From Bacteroidales bacterium UBA6192 (GTDB taxonomy: Bacteria; Bacteroidota; Bacteroidia; Bacteroidales; F082), in the NCBI GenBank assembly GCA_002422725.1, contig DITE01000106.1, positions 1 to 16,551 of the forward strand: DNA of 16,551 bases, read 5' to 3'. Below, piece after piece: positions 7,815 to 16,354 of the stretch (position 1 is the first letter of the stretch; each line of letters starts with the position of its first letter). The notes under the pieces were generated by a model. That model was not told where the DNA came from. It made no database searches and saw only the letters and a list, made by a program, of their open reading frames with translations. Made by a program: the position numbers and the translations under genes.

Positions 7815-10655
7815 ATGGAAGCACTGCTAAAGTATACAAGGTTGATTGTTGTTTTGCTGATCGTTTTCATTCACAGTCATGTATCAGCTCAATTAATCAG
7901 AACCTCGCCGGACAATCCCGGAATTGACGACCAGATTGAAATGGTTTTCGATGCCAGCGAGGGGAATCAGGGTTTGAAGGATCATGCGGGCACGGTGTAT
8001 TTCCATGCCGGACTCATTACTTCAAAAAGCATCGACCACCGCGACTGGAAACAGGTGAAGGGCAAATGGGGTGAAGCGGATGAGCGTTTCAGCATGAAGT
8101 CATTGGGCAATAACCTGTACAGTCTGACATTCACACCAAGATCTTTTTTTCAGGTAAGTGCTGAAACAACGGTTGATCAGCTTGTTTTTGTTTTCAGGAA
8201 CGCCGATGGTACAAAAGTGGGTAAAACCATTGATGGCGAAGATATTCTGGTTCCGTTGAAAGGCTATACCCGGGTGATTCCTCCTGCTTCGCGTTATCTT
8301 TCATCCGAGCGACATGTTGTGAGTCATCGTGTGGAGGATAATATGCTGATTGTTGAAACAAATGAGGGCGATTTAACATTCAGACCATTTGAATCGGGCA
8401 TTGTCGAAACAGCATGGCACCCAAAGGGTTTTGTGCGTCACGACTCTTCTCATGCTGTGATAATGACTCCACTGCCAATGAAGGTATTTGTTGATGAAAC
8501 GCCCGATAAGCTGGTTTTTGATCTGGGCGAGTTGCAGGTGGTGATGACCAAAAACCCCATTCAGATCAGCTACCTGAAAAACGGATTACCGGTTTTGCAG
8601 GAAGAAATGGGATTTTATATCAGGAATGACGCCAGGGGCGTTAGGTTTAAGCTGTCGGATGGTGAAAAAATATACGGCACAGGGGAAAGAACAAACAAAA
8701 TGAACCTCAGAGGCGATGTGTACGAACTGTATAACCGTCCTCATTACGGCTACGAACTGGGTGCTAAAAACCTGAATTATTCTTTGCCGGTGATGATGTC
8801 GTCAAACCAATACCTGATGCTCATCGACAATCCGCAGAAAGCTTATCTGGATTTTGACAGCAAGAATGATGGTGTTTTCGAGTTTGGTGCAATTGGCGGC
8901 CCTTACAGGTATTATCTAATTGTTGCAAAAGATTATCCCGGCTTGTTGCAGAAGTATGGACGATTGACAGGTTTTCAGCCAATGCCGCCCCTTTGGGCAC
9001 TTGGTAACCTCCAGTCGCGCATGGCTTATCGTTCGCAGCAGGAAACTGTTGAAATTGTTAATCGGATGATTGATGAAGATTTTCCGATAGATGCAGTAAT
9101 TATTGATTTCTATTGGTTTGGCGACAGCATTCTGGGCCATGTCGGCCGTCTTGACTGGTTCTGGAAAAACTGGCCGGATCCAAAGGCCATGATCGCTGAT
9201 TTTAGAACGAAAGGGGTTAAAACAATACTCATCACCGAACCCTATATCATCGACACACTTGCGAATTTCAGGATAGCCTCCGATTTGGGCATTCTGGCAA
9301 AAGATAGTCTGGGCAACACCCATGTGAACCGTGAGTTTTACTTTGGTGATGCCGGCCTTATCGACATGTTTAATCCGGCTGCAGGGGACTGGTTCTGGGA
9401 AAAATATGTGACACAGATTGACAATGGTGTTGCCGGCTGGTGGGGCGATCTCGGCGAACCCGAAAGTCATCCGTCAGATATTGTTCATGTGGCCGGAAAA
9501 GCCGATGAGGTTCACAATATTTTTGCCCATTACTGGCATAAAATGTTGTTTAATAAATATCGCGAACACTATCCTGAAACCCGCCTTTTCAACCTGAATC
9601 GCAGCGGATTTGCCGGATCTCAGCGGTATTCAATTTTTCCCTGGACGGGCGATGTGTCGCGCAGCTGGGGCGGACTGCAGGCACAGTTGCCGGCTATGCT
9701 CCACATGAGCATGAGCGGATTGTCCTATATTCATGCAGATGCCGGTGGCTTTGCACTGGGCATTAAAGATGAAGAACTTTACACGCGCTGGCTTCAGTTT
9801 GCAGCCTTCTCGCCAATTCTCAGGCCGCATGGTTCGGGGATACCTTCTGAACCCATATTTTTCAACGACACCACGAAACGCATTGTTCGGAAATTCATGA
9901 AATTGCGTTACGAACTTTTACCCTATCTCTACACCATGAGCTGGGAAAATTCAGTAAGCGGACTTCCCCTTGTCAAACCATTGTTCTTTTATCATCCTGA
10001 TGACCCAAGGCTTGGCGATTATGATCAGGCTTATTATTTCGGAAAAGATTTACTTGTCGCACCCGTTATCATTAAAGGGCAGCAATTGATGGAATTACCT
10101 TTACCCAGGGGGCGTTGGTACGACATCTGGTCAGGAATTGCAGTGAGGGGAGGGGCATCCTTAAAAATTAAGATTAATCCGGAAACCATACCCATTTTCG
10201 CACGTGCCGGTTCCATTATTCCAAGGGTTGAAGCAGTCAATACAACAGATGCTTTCAGCAGCAGGAGACTATGGCTGCATGCATACCTCCATGAAGTGGA
10301 AGGAGTTGTTCAGGGCAAAATGTATGAAGATGATGGTCAAACTGTTCATGCCTACAGTAAAGGAAGTTACGAACTGCTTACTTTTAATGGCATTCAGAAC
10401 AGGGAAGGCTTGACTTTCAATTTTATGAAACTGGGCAATGGCTACCCCGGGATGCCCGAGTCCAGACTTATAGAGATGATAACCTACGGATTAAACTATA
10501 AACCGGTAAAAGTTGTTGTTGGCAACAAAGGGCTTAATCTGGAAATGATTGACCCTGCATTGAGGAATGCACAAGGCTACTGGCAGGATCAGAATGGTTT
10601 GTGGCATTTTCGTTTTCATTGGGACGGAAGCCCCGAAAAACTGATTATTCATTAA
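7815..10655 (+). CDS. Exported GH31 alpha-glucosidase or transglucosidase, WGDLGEPE type
   Basis: A 946-residue exported GH31 enzyme. A signal peptide covers residues 1-25 (cleavage VSA-Q). Residues about 27-148 form an extra beta-rich domain (DDQIEMVFDASEGN, VFVFRNADGT), a type seen at the N-termini of other Bacteroidota starch proteins; a glucan-binding role is inference. The GH31 beta-sandwich follows, then the barrel from PPLWALGNLQ (391). The nucleophile is D545 in GWWGDLGEPE and the acid/base D613 in FPWTGDVSRSW. From memory, the WGDLGEPE form is typical of a GH31 group that includes oligosaccharide 4-alpha-glucosyltransferases as well as hydrolases, so transglycosylation is possible. 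It starts 11 bp after the SusA-like gene and ends 11 bp before the next GH31 gene. Confidence 0.9.
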   Translation: MEALLKYTRLIVVLLIVFIHSHVSAQLIRTSPDNPGIDDQIEMVFDASEGNQGLKDHAGTVYFHAGLITSKSIDHRDWKQVKGKWGEADERFSMKSLGNNLYSLTFTPRSFFQVSAETTVDQLVFVFRNADGTKVGKTIDGEDILVPLKGYTRVIPPASRYLSSERHVVSHRVEDNMLIVETNEGDLTFRPFESGIVETAWHPKGFVRHDSSHAVIMTPLPMKVFVDETPDKLVFDLGELQVVMTKNPIQISYLKNGLPVLQEEMGFYIRNDARGVRFKLSDGEKIYGTGERTNKMNLRGDVYELYNRPHYGYELGAKNLNYSLPVMMSSNQYLMLIDNPQKAYLDFDSKNDGVFEFGAIGGPYRYYLIVAKDYPGLLQKYGRLTGFQPMPPLWALGNLQSRMAYRSQQETVEIVNRMIDEDFPIDAVIIDFYWFGDSILGHVGRLDWFWKNWPDPKAMIADFRTKGVKTILITEPYIIDTLANFRIASDLGILAKDSLGNTHVNREFYFGDAGLIDMFNPAAGDWFWEKYVTQIDNGVAGWWGDLGEPESHPSDIVHVAGKADEVHNIFAHYWHKMLFNKYREHYPETRLFNLNRSGFAGSQRYSIFPWTGDVSRSWGGLQAQLPAMLHMSMSGLSYIHADAGGFALGIKDEELYTRWLQFAAFSPILRPHGSGIPSEPIFFNDTTKRIVRKFMKLRYELLPYLYTMSWENSVSGLPLVKPLFFYHPDDPRLGDYDQAYYFGKDLLVAPVIIKGQQLMELPLPRGRWYDIWSGIAVRGGASLKIKINPETIPIFARAGSIIPRVEAVNTTDAFSSRRLWLHAYLHEVEGVVQGKMYEDDGQTVHAYSKGSYELLTFNGIQNREGLTFNFMKLGNGYPGMPESRLIEMITYGLNYKPVKVVVGNKGLNLEMIDPALRNAQGYWQDQNGLWHFRFHWDGSPEKLIIH

Positions 10656-10666
10656 TAATTCGAATC

Positions 10667-13099
10667 ATGAAAAGTTTGATTACCACCCTAATTATTTTAT
10701 GCAGCATGACCTACCTTTCAGCACAAAAGCAGCTTAATACCAGCCTGGGTGACCTTTCGGTTCATGAATGGGATGGTACAACTCTTAACCTTCTGGCTAA
10801 CAATGGGAAAGTGCGCATTACTTTCTACACTGAATCCATCGTGCGTATCAGAATTGTCAACGGCGATTTCGCCAGGGATTTTTCCTATGCGGTAAGTATG
10901 CAACCCGAAAAAGTCAAGGTTAAATTCACCGAAAACCGGGGATTTCTGCAACTTGAATCACCGTCACTGAAAGTCTTTATCCAGCGAAATCCGGTCAGGA
11001 TATCATTCTATAATGCAGAAGGAGAATTGCTTAACGAAGATGATCAGTCTTTTGGTACCTCCTGGATTGGCGATCAGGTAACTACCTATAAAACCCTGAA
11101 ACCAGATGAAAAGTTTATCGGGCTTGGAGCCAAAACCGGAAACCTGAACAGGTTTGGTTCAGGATATGTAAACTGGAACACGGATAACCCTCATTATGAA
11201 AATTATAGCGACCCGCTCTATACTTCCATACCCTTTTATATCGGCATACACCGCCACCTGGTTTATGGGATATTTTTCGATAACAGCTGGCGCACACAAT
11301 TTAATTTTGGAGCCTCGAACAACCGCTTTTCCTTTTTCTCGGCTGATGGTGGCGAAATGGATTACTATTTTATACACGGAAAGGATGTGGCAAGTGTGGT
11401 AAGCAACTACACAGGACTTACCGGCCGCATGACATTGCCTCCTTTATGGAGTCTTGGATATCAGCAGTGTCGTTGGAGCTACACACCCGATACCGATGTG
11501 CTGAATGTGGCCAAAACATTCAGAGAGAAGAAAATACCCGCCGATGTCATCTATCTGGATATTGACCATATGGACAACTACAAGATATTTACCTGGCATC
11601 CGCAAAGTTTCAGCAAACCCGATGCGATGATGAAGCAATTGCAGGACATGAATTTTCACACCACCATCATCGTCGATCCGGGCATCAAAGTCGAGAAAGG
11701 ATATCATGCTTATGAAGACGGACTGAAAAATGGTATGTTTGCCATGTATCCGGATGGATCACCATTTACCGCTCAGGTTTGGCCGGGATGGTGTCATTTT
11801 CCCGATTTTACTAAGGAATCCGCCCGAAGCTGGTGGGGTGAACAGTTTCGCGATTATGTGAGCAAAGGCGTTACAGGCTTCTGGAACGATATGAACGAGA
11901 TCGCTACCTGGGGACAATTGGTTCCGCCCTTGGTTACTTTCGACTGGGATGGAAGCCCGACTTCCTATCAGGAAGCTAAGAATATGTATGGTTTGCAAAT
12001 GGCAAGAAGCACCTTCGAAGGTACACGGAAGTTGCTCAACGGCAAACGTCCTTTTATTCTCACCCGTGCCGGTTTTGCCGGATTGCAGCGTTACACTGCT
12101 TTGTGGACAGGCGACAATCAGGCACATGATGACCATATGTTGCTTGGTATCAGGCTGGTTAACAGCCTTGGCTTGTCGGGCGTGGCTTTTGCAGGCTATG
12201 ATGCCGGTGGTTTTGGCGGTAATGCCAGCCCTGAACTCTATGCCCGTTGGATGAGTATTGCGGCTTTTTCGCCCTTCTATCGCGGACATACCGCCATCAA
12301 TACCAACAGATCAGAGCCCTGGTCCTACGGTGAAAAGGCCGAGCAAATCACCCGGAATTATATCAGCTTCCGCTACAGTTTGATGCCATATATTTATGCT
12401 GCCTTCCTCGAAGCAAACCAAAGCGGATTGCCTGTGCAACGCAGTCTGGCACTCGACTATTTTACCGACGAGCGTATCTTCGAACCTGAGTTCAGTAACC
12501 AATATCTGTTTGGCCCTTCATTGCTGATTGTTCCTGCTACAAGCGAGCAGCTTGGTATAAAGGCTTATCTGCCCGATGGCAAGTGGTTTGATCTTTACAA
12601 CGATAAGCAATATGCAGGTAAACAAGAAATTATGCACCCCTCGCCCTTAAACAGATTGCCTGTGTTTGTAAAAGCCGGCAGCATAATCCCGCTGCAATCG
12701 GTAATTCAATTTACTTCCGAAAAACCCAATGACACCCTCGAAATACATGTATATGCCGGCCCTGCAGCTTCGTTGTTCAACTGGTATGAAGACGATGGCA
12801 ATACCTACGCATTCGAAAAGGGCGAATTCTATCAGCGTCGTATCCACTTTTCTCCTGCTGAAAATGGGTTGAGCCTCACGAAAGCGGAAGGAAGTTTCAG
12901 AAGCAGATACTCGGTGTTGCGTTTTGTGCTGCACGGATTTGAGTCGGACATGACCAAATTGGTTGCGAATGGCAAACGACTTAGCCCGACAAAACCCGGG
13001 ACAACGTATTTGCAAACCATCACCCGGGAGATGAATAATTCCAGCACCATTCAGTTTATAGTTGACAATACGGATAATCAAATTAATATTAATTGGTAA
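10667..13099 (+). CDS. Exported GH31 alpha-glucosidase, WNDMNE type
   Basis: An 810-residue exported GH31 alpha-glucosidase. The frame is open from 10601, but the ATG at 10667 is chosen because it begins a signal peptide (MKSLITTLIILCSM, cleavage LSA-Q near residue 20) and leaves the 11-bp gap seen between the other genes of the operon; the longer frame would overlap the previous gene. A GH31 N-terminal beta-sandwich precedes the barrel at PPLWSLGYQQ. The nucleophile is D408 in FWNDMNE, and the acid/base D483 in LWTGDNQ. Most relatives have Pro after WNDMNE; here it is Ile. A beta C-terminal region including YEDDGNTY completes it. It would release glucose from the non-reducing ends of oligosaccharides outside the cytoplasm. 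Linkage preference is unknown. Confidence 0.92.
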   Translation: MKSLITTLIILCSMTYLSAQKQLNTSLGDLSVHEWDGTTLNLLANNGKVRITFYTESIVRIRIVNGDFARDFSYAVSMQPEKVKVKFTENRGFLQLESPSLKVFIQRNPVRISFYNAEGELLNEDDQSFGTSWIGDQVTTYKTLKPDEKFIGLGAKTGNLNRFGSGYVNWNTDNPHYENYSDPLYTSIPFYIGIHRHLVYGIFFDNSWRTQFNFGASNNRFSFFSADGGEMDYYFIHGKDVASVVSNYTGLTGRMTLPPLWSLGYQQCRWSYTPDTDVLNVAKTFREKKIPADVIYLDIDHMDNYKIFTWHPQSFSKPDAMMKQLQDMNFHTTIIVDPGIKVEKGYHAYEDGLKNGMFAMYPDGSPFTAQVWPGWCHFPDFTKESARSWWGEQFRDYVSKGVTGFWNDMNEIATWGQLVPPLVTFDWDGSPTSYQEAKNMYGLQMARSTFEGTRKLLNGKRPFILTRAGFAGLQRYTALWTGDNQAHDDHMLLGIRLVNSLGLSGVAFAGYDAGGFGGNASPELYARWMSIAAFSPFYRGHTAINTNRSEPWSYGEKAEQITRNYISFRYSLMPYIYAAFLEANQSGLPVQRSLALDYFTDERIFEPEFSNQYLFGPSLLIVPATSEQLGIKAYLPDGKWFDLYNDKQYAGKQEIMHPSPLNRLPVFVKAGSIIPLQSVIQFTSEKPNDTLEIHVYAGPAASLFNWYEDDGNTYAFEKGEFYQRRIHFSPAENGLSLTKAEGSFRSRYSVLRFVLHGFESDMTKLVANGKRLSPTKPGTTYLQTITREMNNSSTIQFIVDNTDNQININW

Positions 13100-13110
13100 A
13101 TTTTATCATC

Positions 13111-14508
13111 ATGAAAACAAAACCCATGTATTTATTGCTTTTTTCGGGGCTCATTGCCTTTGTGCTTTTTGTATCTTGGTCATGCACCGCCCCACAAACA
13201 CAAAAGGAAGAAGCCAAGCCCTTTGAACGGCCAGTTTCGGAAGTTGTTACCCCTGACTGGGCAAAGGATGCTTCTATCTACGAGGTAAATGTCAGACAGT
13301 TTACGCCCGAAGGTACTTTCAATGCTTTTGCTGCCCATCTTCCCCGTTTGAAAGAGCTGGGAGTCGAAATTCTTTGGTTTATGCCCATTCATCCCATTGG
13401 CGAACTGAACCGCAAGGGAGGTCTTGGAAGCTATTATTCAGTGAAAGACTACACAGCAGTTAATCCCGAGTTCGGCACATTCGACGACTTTAAAAGACTT
13501 GTTGCCCAGGCCCACGATCTGGGATTCAAGGTAATTATCGACTGGGTGGCAAACCACACCGCATGGGACCACAACTGGATGACCGACCATCCTGATTGGT
13601 ATAGCCGCGATGAAAATGGAAAAGTGATTGCTCCTTTCGACTGGACTGACGTTGCAGACCTGAACTACGAAAACAATCCCGGTTTGTGGGAAGCCATGAC
13701 CGATGCCTTGAAATTCTGGGTAAAAGAAGCTGATATCGATGGCTACCGCTGCGATGTGGCAGGCATGGTGCCTGTTGAATTCTGGAATCAGGCCCGGGTT
13801 GCCCTTGATGGAATAAAACCTGTGTTTATGCTGGCCGAAGATGAAGGCGAAAGAAGCCTGATGCAGCAAGCTTTCGATGCCAATTATGGCTGGGAAATGC
13901 ACCATGTGATGAATAAAATTGCCAAAGGTGAAGCAGATGCAACGCATATGTGGAGTTATTTCAGAAAGAACAATTCCCTGTTCCCTGAAGCTTCTTATCG
14001 CATGTATTTTACTTCGAATCATGATGAAAACTCATGGAATGGCACCGAATTTGATCGTTTGGGCGATGCTGTAAAAGCCTTTGCTGTGATGACCTACACC
14101 GTTCCTGGATTCCCTTTGATTTATAACGGACAAGAAGTGTCACTCAATAAACGACTTTTGTTTTTCGAAAAAGATGAGATTGACTGGACCGGCACCAATC
14201 TAAGTGCTTTCTACAGCACTTTGAATACCCTCAAAAAGGAAAATGCTGTGCTATGGAATGGTGCTTCAGGTGGCAAGATGCGTCCGGTGAAAACGGACAA
14301 AACCGCTGAATTGTTTGCTTTTGCCCGCAAAAAGGATGAATCGAAATTGTTTGTGTTCATTAACCTGACTGCCCAGGAGCTCAACTTTGTGGTTGACGAT
14401 GAAAAAGCCAACGGAACTTTCACAGATGTGTTTACGGGCGAAACCCTCACCTTAAGCAAAGGCATGGAGCTTTCCTTGCCTGCCTGGGGTTATCTGGTGT
14501 TGAAATAG
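13111..14508 (+). CDS. Lipoprotein GH13 alpha-amylase
   Basis: A 465-residue GH13 amylase, the last gene of the rightward operon. The start at 13111 is preferred over 13093 because the latter would overlap the previous stop codon and because MKTKPMYLLL begins a signal sequence. The segment ending VSWSC places a Cys at 25, a probable but non-canonical lipobox, so membrane anchoring is likely; inner or outer face cannot be told. Catalytic residues are D215 (GYRCDVAG), E243 (LAEDEG) and D305 (TSNHDENSW). VANHTAWDHNW carries the region-I His. There is no added starch-binding domain, unlike the larger SusG. It probably cuts starch or maltodextrins endo-wise to feed the periplasmic enzymes. An intrinsic terminator lies 26 bp downstream. 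Confidence 0.9.
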   Translation: MKTKPMYLLLFSGLIAFVLFVSWSCTAPQTQKEEAKPFERPVSEVVTPDWAKDASIYEVNVRQFTPEGTFNAFAAHLPRLKELGVEILWFMPIHPIGELNRKGGLGSYYSVKDYTAVNPEFGTFDDFKRLVAQAHDLGFKVIIDWVANHTAWDHNWMTDHPDWYSRDENGKVIAPFDWTDVADLNYENNPGLWEAMTDALKFWVKEADIDGYRCDVAGMVPVEFWNQARVALDGIKPVFMLAEDEGERSLMQQAFDANYGWEMHHVMNKIAKGEADATHMWSYFRKNNSLFPEASYRMYFTSNHDENSWNGTEFDRLGDAVKAFAVMTYTVPGFPLIYNGQEVSLNKRLLFFEKDEIDWTGTNLSAFYSTLNTLKKENAVLWNGASGGKMRPVKTDKTAELFAFARKKDESKLFVFINLTAQELNFVVDDEKANGTFTDVFTGETLTLSKGMELSLPAWGYLVLK

Positions 14509-14533
14509 CCATTTTCACTGAAGACAATAAAAG

Positions 14534-14564
14534 GTCGCCTGGATTTCTCAGGCGACTTTTTTTT
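14534..14564 (+). terminator. Intrinsic terminator of the rightward operon
   Basis: A perfect 8-bp stem GTCGCCTG/CAGGCGAC with a 7-base loop (GATTTCT) is followed at once by eight T residues. It lies 26 bp after the amylase stop codon. The upstream AAAA run is short, so function on the other strand is unlikely to be strong. Confidence 0.92.
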
Positions 14565-14710
14565 ATGAAAATTGATGACAAATTTATTATTAGAGACTTT
14601 CAAGCACACCAAAGCGTTGATATCAATGGCATTGAAACACATTCCAGCCTGAATGCTGGCTGATATCTATTTTGATGTACTGGCTTCGATTTTTGACTCT
14701 TTTTCAACTT

Positions 14711-14822
14711 TTTCTTTGTGAAACCTGGTGTCTTCCTGGTGGCTCTCTTTGCAATAGCTATAACACAAAGCTACGCAAAGAATCACGGAGGAACACAAAG
14801 AGATAATGGATTCAGAATCAAT
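14711..14822. repeat. 112-bp direct repeat, copy 1
   Basis: Begins TTTCTTTGTGAAAC and ends GGATTCAGAATCAAT. It matches copy 2 at 106 of 112 positions with no gaps. Inside, outer arms TCTTTGTG/CACAAAGA are inverted, the centre is ATAGCTAT, and short units of the type CACAAAG recur about every 11 bp in the right half. It looks like a dispersed non-coding repeat rather than a gene. Confidence 0.9.
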
Positions 14823-14844
14823 CAAAAATTTTCACTAATAATAC

Positions 14845-14956
14845 TTTCTTTGTGAAACTTGGTGTCTTCTTGGTGGCTCTCTGTGCAATAGCTATAGCAC
14901 AAAGCTACGCAAACAATCACAGAGGAACACAAAGAGATAATGGATTCAGAATCAAT
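14845..14956. repeat. 112-bp direct repeat, copy 2
   Basis: Second copy, 134 bp downstream of copy 1, separated by a 22-bp AT-rich spacer (14823-14844). In this copy the centre is a nearly perfect palindrome, TGTGC-AATAGCTATA-GCACA, better paired than in copy 1. That is consistent with selection or conversion for a hairpin. Confidence 0.9.
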
Positions 14957-14999
14957 GAAAACAATCCTCCGCACATCAAAATATGATTTAGCCTGAATG

Positions 15000-15030
15000 T
15001 TGTCCGGAAAGCCCATTATGAATAAGTTTT
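15000..15030 (+). promoter_or_regulatory. Possible promoter of the membrane-protein gene
   Basis: TTG at 15000-15002 and TAAGTTTT at 15023-15030 are spaced by 20 bp. They resemble the Bacteroidota -33/-7 pair with one mismatch. The start codon follows about 21 bp later. Confidence 0.35.
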
Positions 15031-15051
15031 GTATTTTTATCAAAAAATGAA

Positions 15052-15393
15052 ATGAGATTTCTTGTCAACATCATCATCATGACCATTGCGGTCTATGTGG
15101 CTGCCAGCTTGCTGCCGGGTGTGGTGGTGGCTGATTTTCTTACATCCCTTGTGGTTGCCGTTGTGCTTGCACTATTAAATGCCATTGTTAAACCGGTGCT
15201 GGTTTTTCTCACCATTCCGTTTACGATAATCACATTCGGTCTGTTTCTTTTGGTAATCAATGCAGTGGTGGTGCTATTGGCCGATCGGCTGATTTCGGGC
15301 TTTGAGGTGGCCGGTTTCTGGTGGGCCTTGTTGTTTAGCCTCATCATGAGTCTGATTCAATGGCTGTTTGCTATGAATGGACGCGATAAGTAA
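15052..15393 (+). CDS. Small four-helix membrane protein, phage-holin-4/YvlD type (PF04020)
   Basis: A 113-residue integral membrane protein with about four hydrophobic segments (near 3-22, 29-47, 50-77 and 87-107). The short motif NAIVKPVL at 43-50 and TIPFTIITFGLF after it are characteristic of the PF04020 family, often named phage holin family 4 or YvlD. Despite the name, members are widespread chromosomal genes, and there is no phage context here. The function is unknown; a role in envelope stress has been suggested for relatives. The ATG at 15052 is preferred, since the ATG at 15047 meets a stop after two codons. The next gene starts 33 bp downstream in the same direction, so they may share a transcript. 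Confidence 0.85.
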   Translation: MRFLVNIIIMTIAVYVAASLLPGVVVADFLTSLVVAVVLALLNAIVKPVLVFLTIPFTIITFGLFLLVINAVVVLLADRLISGFEVAGFWWALLFSLIMSLIQWLFAMNGRDK

Positions 15394-15426
15394 TTTTCAA
15401 TACATCTTCATCAATAACCAAAACCC

Positions 15427-15888
15427 ATGAAAAGTAGAATTCTGACACTTGAAAGCGAAATGGAAGACATTATCCGTAAGTGTAAATACTGTAGCCTTGC
15501 CATGACAAACACCGATGGTAAACCCTATGTGATTCATATGAATTTTGGTTACAGGGATGGTGTTGTTTACCTTCATTCGGCTCCCGAGGGATTAAAAATT
15601 GATATTTTACGACAAAACCCGGATGTTTGCATCGCTTTTAGCGCCGATCACCTGCTGCGCTGGCAAAACATTGATGTAGCCTGCAGTTATTCAATGAAAT
15701 ACAGATCGGTACTCATCTACGGACAGGCTGAGTTTATTGAGGATTTTAAGCAGAAAGAAGAAGCCCTGAATGTGATTATGGGACAATACACCGACGAAGA
15801 TTACCACTATAGTGAACCCGCCATCAGAAATGTATGCGTTTTTAAGGTAAAAGCCACGAAAACCGATGGCCGTGTTTATGGGTATTGA
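15427..15888 (+). CDS. NimA-like pyridoxamine 5'-phosphate oxidase-family flavoprotein
   Basis: A 153-residue FMN-binding split-barrel protein of the Pyridox_ox_2/NimA type. Typical motifs are HMNFGY at 37-42, HSAPEGLK at 50-57, SMKYRSV at 89-95 and GQAEFI at 99-104. Length fits single-domain members. There is no signal peptide or membrane segment, so it is cytoplasmic. Relatives bind FMN, F420 or haem, and some reduce 5-nitroimidazoles; the natural substrate is usually unknown. The flavin site and any such activity are inferred from family membership alone. It is placed 33 bp after the membrane-protein gene and converges on the MmcQ/YjbR gene. No clear functional tie to the glycan locus is visible. 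Confidence 0.87.
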   Translation: MKSRILTLESEMEDIIRKCKYCSLAMTNTDGKPYVIHMNFGYRDGVVYLHSAPEGLKIDILRQNPDVCIAFSADHLLRWQNIDVACSYSMKYRSVLIYGQAEFIEDFKQKEEALNVIMGQYTDEDYHYSEPAIRNVCVFKVKATKTDGRVYGY

Positions 15889-15953
15889 AACCGGGTCTTA
15901 AGTTGACGTTGTGTTGATGTCTTTTGAAAATGAATCGGCTGTGGGAAGCCCAT

Positions 15954-16322
15954 TTAGCTATTCTGTTTTTCTCCGTTTTTCAGTGCGATTCTCTGTGACT
16001 TGGGTAAACTTTCGACGATCAATTCAAACGATCGGTCGATCCATTGTCTGATGCGGTCATCATCAGTAATCTGGCTCATATCGACTGTCACCCAGTGTAC
16101 TTTGTTCATGTGGTAACCGGGTTTAACTTCAGCATAATGCTCCAGCCTGTCGAGCACCTCTTCGGGACTCGCTTTGATGTTGATAGATAAAGGCCCATCA
16201 AGGTTGGCAAGCAGAAACATCTTTCCGCTCACCTTAAACACCAGCGTGTCGTCTCCAAAGGGTAAACTCTCGGTAACGAATGGCTTACTCAGGCAATATG
16301 TGCGTATTTCTTCGATGTTCAT
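15954..16322 (-). CDS. MmcQ/YjbR family protein
   Basis: A 122-residue cytoplasmic protein with the MmcQ/YjbR signature: ESLPFGDDTLVFKV near 18-31, LDGPLSINIK at 41-50, PGYHMNKVHW at 68-77 and an IDRSFELI segment near 95-102. The family has a CyaY-like fold and is often annotated as DNA-binding, but its role is not established. The frame is open from 16349, but I chose the ATG at 16322 because the longer start falls inside a -7 box (16347-16354) and the family usually begins near this Met. It converges with the flavoprotein gene, leaving a 65-bp gap with no strong terminator. Confidence 0.87.
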   Translation of the reverse strand: MNIEEIRTYCLSKPFVTESLPFGDDTLVFKVSGKMFLLANLDGPLSINIKASPEEVLDRLEHYAEVKPGYHMNKVHWVTVDMSQITDDDRIRQWIDRSFELIVESLPKSQRIALKNGEKQNS

Positions 16323-16346
16323 GATCTGTTGAATATATTTCAGACA

Positions 16347-16354
16347 CAAAGATA
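16347..16354 (-). promoter_or_regulatory. Probable -7 box of the MmcQ/YjbR gene
   Basis: Reading leftward it is TATCTTTG, identical to the -7 box of the leftward glycan operon. It is 24 bp before the ATG at 16322 and fixes that start. No clear -33 TTG is visible. Confidence 0.55.

Larger units (their letters stand above)
14565..15051. other. Non-coding intergenic stretch
   Basis: About 487 bp without a gene I can support. It holds two 112-bp direct repeat copies (listed separately), a short hairpin CCAGC/GCTGG at 14644-14659 and, near its right end, a probable promoter for the membrane-protein gene. The only longer open frame lies across the repeats and has no family resemblance. Confidence 0.7.

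Noticed and set aside
14644..14659. Hairpin CCAGC/GCTGG as a second terminator
   Set aside because: The stem is only 5 bp and no T-run follows.
14822..15043. 73-codon leftward frame across the 112-bp repeat
   Set aside because: It depends on repeat DNA, has unusual composition and no recognisable domain.
15052..15393. Phage holin implying a prophage
   Set aside because: The PF04020 name is historical; no other phage genes, integrase or attachment sites are present.
15905..15930. Possible terminator after the flavoprotein gene (GACGT...ATGTC then TTTT)
   Set aside because: Five-pair stem with a wobble pair and only four T residues; too weak to call.
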